Shown here: piece after piece, positions 63,059 to 64,000 of the stretch
How the letters are laid out: the number at the start of each line of letters is the position of its first letter
Numbering within the stretch: position 1 is the stretch's first letter
Assembly (NCBI RefSeq): GCF_002159175.1
Contig: NZ_NFGZ01000006.1
Coordinates: forward strand, 62,001 to 126,000
Source: Flavonifractor sp. An92
GTDB taxonomy: Bacteria > Bacillota > Clostridia > Oscillospirales > Oscillospiraceae
Direction: 5' to 3'
DNA length: 64,000 nt
Position numbers and translations under genes: made by a program
Notes under the pieces: generated by a model
Databases searched by the model: none
What the model was told of the DNA's origin: nothing
What the model saw: only the letters and a program-made list of their open reading frames with translations

Positions 63059-64000
63059 ATGCTCTTCAACTCACTGGACTTCCTGATCTTTTTCCCGCTG
63101 GTCACTTTTTTCTACTTCGTACTGCCCCACCGGGTGCGGTGGGTGTGGCTGCTGGTGGCCAGCTACTACTTCTATATGTGCTGGAACCCCCGGTACGCCC
63201 TGCTGATGGCCCTGTCCACCCTCATCACCTACCTGAGCGGTCTGCTCATCCATCGGGCCAACCAGGTCAGCGATGCGGTCAAGCGGGCGCGGCTGCGCAA
63301 GCTTTGGGTGGCCCTCAGCTTCACCAGCAACCTGGCCATCCTCTTCTGCTTCAAATACTGGGACTTTTTCTGGAACAACCTGGAGGCCGTGCTGGCCCTG
63401 GGGGGCATCGCTCTCCACAAGCCGGTCTTTGATGTGGTGCTCCCCGTGGGCATCTCCTTCTACACCTTCCAGGCCCTGAGCTACACCATGGACGTCTACC
63501 GCGGCGAGGTGGAGGCCGAGCGCAACCCCTTCCGGTACGCCCTCTTCGTCTCCTTCTTCCCCCAGCTGGTGGCCGGCCCCATCGAGCGGAGCAAGAATCT
63601 GCTCCATCAGGTCCACGAGCGCCACACCTTTGACGCCCAGTGGGCCCGGTCGGGCCTGCTGCTCATGCTGTGGGGCCTCTTTCAGAAGATGGTGGTGGCC
63701 GACCGGGTGGCCACGGTGGTGGACACCGTTTTTAACCAGTACACTACCATGCCCGCCTGGGCCATCGTTCTGGCGGTGTTCCTCTTCGCCTTCCAGATCT
63801 ACTGCGACTTCGGCGGCTACTCCAACATCGCCATCGGCGCGGCCCAGGTCATGGGCTTCAGCCTGATGGAGAATTTCCGCCAGCCCTACCTGTCCCGGTC
63901 CTGCGGGGAGTTCTGGCACCGGTGGCACATCTCCCTGTCCACCTGGTTCCGGGATTACCTCTACATCCCCCTGGGCGGCAACCGGAAGGGAAAGGTCCGG
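63059..64000 (+). CDS. MBOAT-family membrane O-acyltransferase, N-terminal part
   Basis: 314 codons are visible and the frame is open at the window edge. It begins MLFNSLDFLIFFPLVTFFYF with AGGAGG upstream and a TATAAT near 63005. It contains many membrane segments, the family motifs LPVGISFYTFQALSYTMDVYRG and FFPQLVAGPIERSKN, and the presumed active-site His in FWHRWHISLSTWFRDYLYIPLGG at the end of the window. This is the AlgI/DltB/PatA class that acetylates extracellular polysaccharides or wall polymers. A partner SGNH/AlgJ-type gene would be expected next. Confidence 0.93.
   Translation, partial: MLFNSLDFLIFFPLVTFFYFVLPHRVRWVWLLVASYYFYMCWNPRYALLMALSTLITYLSGLLIHRANQVSDAVKRARLRKLWVALSFTSNLAILFCFKYWDFFWNNLEAVLALGGIALHKPVFDVVLPVGISFYTFQALSYTMDVYRGEVEAERNPFRYALFVSFFPQLVAGPIERSKNLLHQVHERHTFDAQWARSGLLLMLWGLFQKMVVADRVATVVDTVFNQYTTMPAWAIVLAVFLFAFQIYCDFGGYSNIAIGAAQVMGFSLMENFRQPYLSRSCGEFWHRWHISLSTWFRDYLYIPLGGNRKGKVR

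Overview
The window looks like a chromosomal piece from a GC-rich, anaerobic Gram-positive gut bacterium of the Clostridia, most like Oscillospiraceae relatives such as Flavonifractor or Lawsonibacter. This is inferred from SLH-domain surface proteins, a six-gene Rnf complex, a T-box leader, many ECF sigma/anti-sigma pairs, AGGAGG ribosome sites and TTGACA/TATAAT promoters. No phage, insertion sequence, CRISPR array or rRNA was seen.

Bases 1-26500 are dominated by an accessory system on the minus strand, interrupted by a plus-strand segment (7216-11587: MATE transporter, small ORF, RpiR regulator, GH4 glycosidase). The system has four transcription units. Unit A (4165 to 1): vWA protein with a DUF2201-type front, two LRR_5 (BspA-type) proteins, a small membrane protein and the start of a MoxR AAA+ ATPase that runs off the edge. 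Unit B (6879-4417): an LRR_5-DUF4132 fusion. Unit C (19540-11741): three LRR_5 proteins and a second LRR_5-DUF4132 fusion. Unit D (26456-21355): a 945-residue LRR_5 protein and a third fusion, broken by one extra GA unit. All four units start from a near-identical promoter: perfect TATAAT, 16-17 bp spacer, weak -35, and a 15-bp palindrome (TATGCAGCCTGCATA type) 2 bp upstream of the -35. They therefore look like one regulon. None of the LRR proteins has a signal peptide, so they are probably cytosolic. My best reading is a vWA-MoxR-DUF4132 conflict or stress-response system that carries an expanded, recombining set of LRR recognition proteins. It is the most unusual content of the window.

Bases 26600-34980 are housekeeping and regulatory: two tRNA-Ser genes, rpsU, leuS, two adjacent ECF sigma/DUF4179-type anti-sigma pairs, yaaA and bcp. 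Bases 35311-45091 are a cell-surface glycan region: a secreted dockerin-bearing sialidase, a single-cohesin SLH anchor protein, a two-component system and a phosphodiester-glycosidase SLH protein. Bases 45275-51700 hold hemW, a pseudouridine synthase and the ilvB-ilvN-ilvC genes behind a T-box leader. Bases 52000-58426 hold rnfCDGEAB and a malic enzyme. The right end holds a polar amino-acid ABC transporter, a small unknown gene, murC and the start of an MBOAT acyltransferase.
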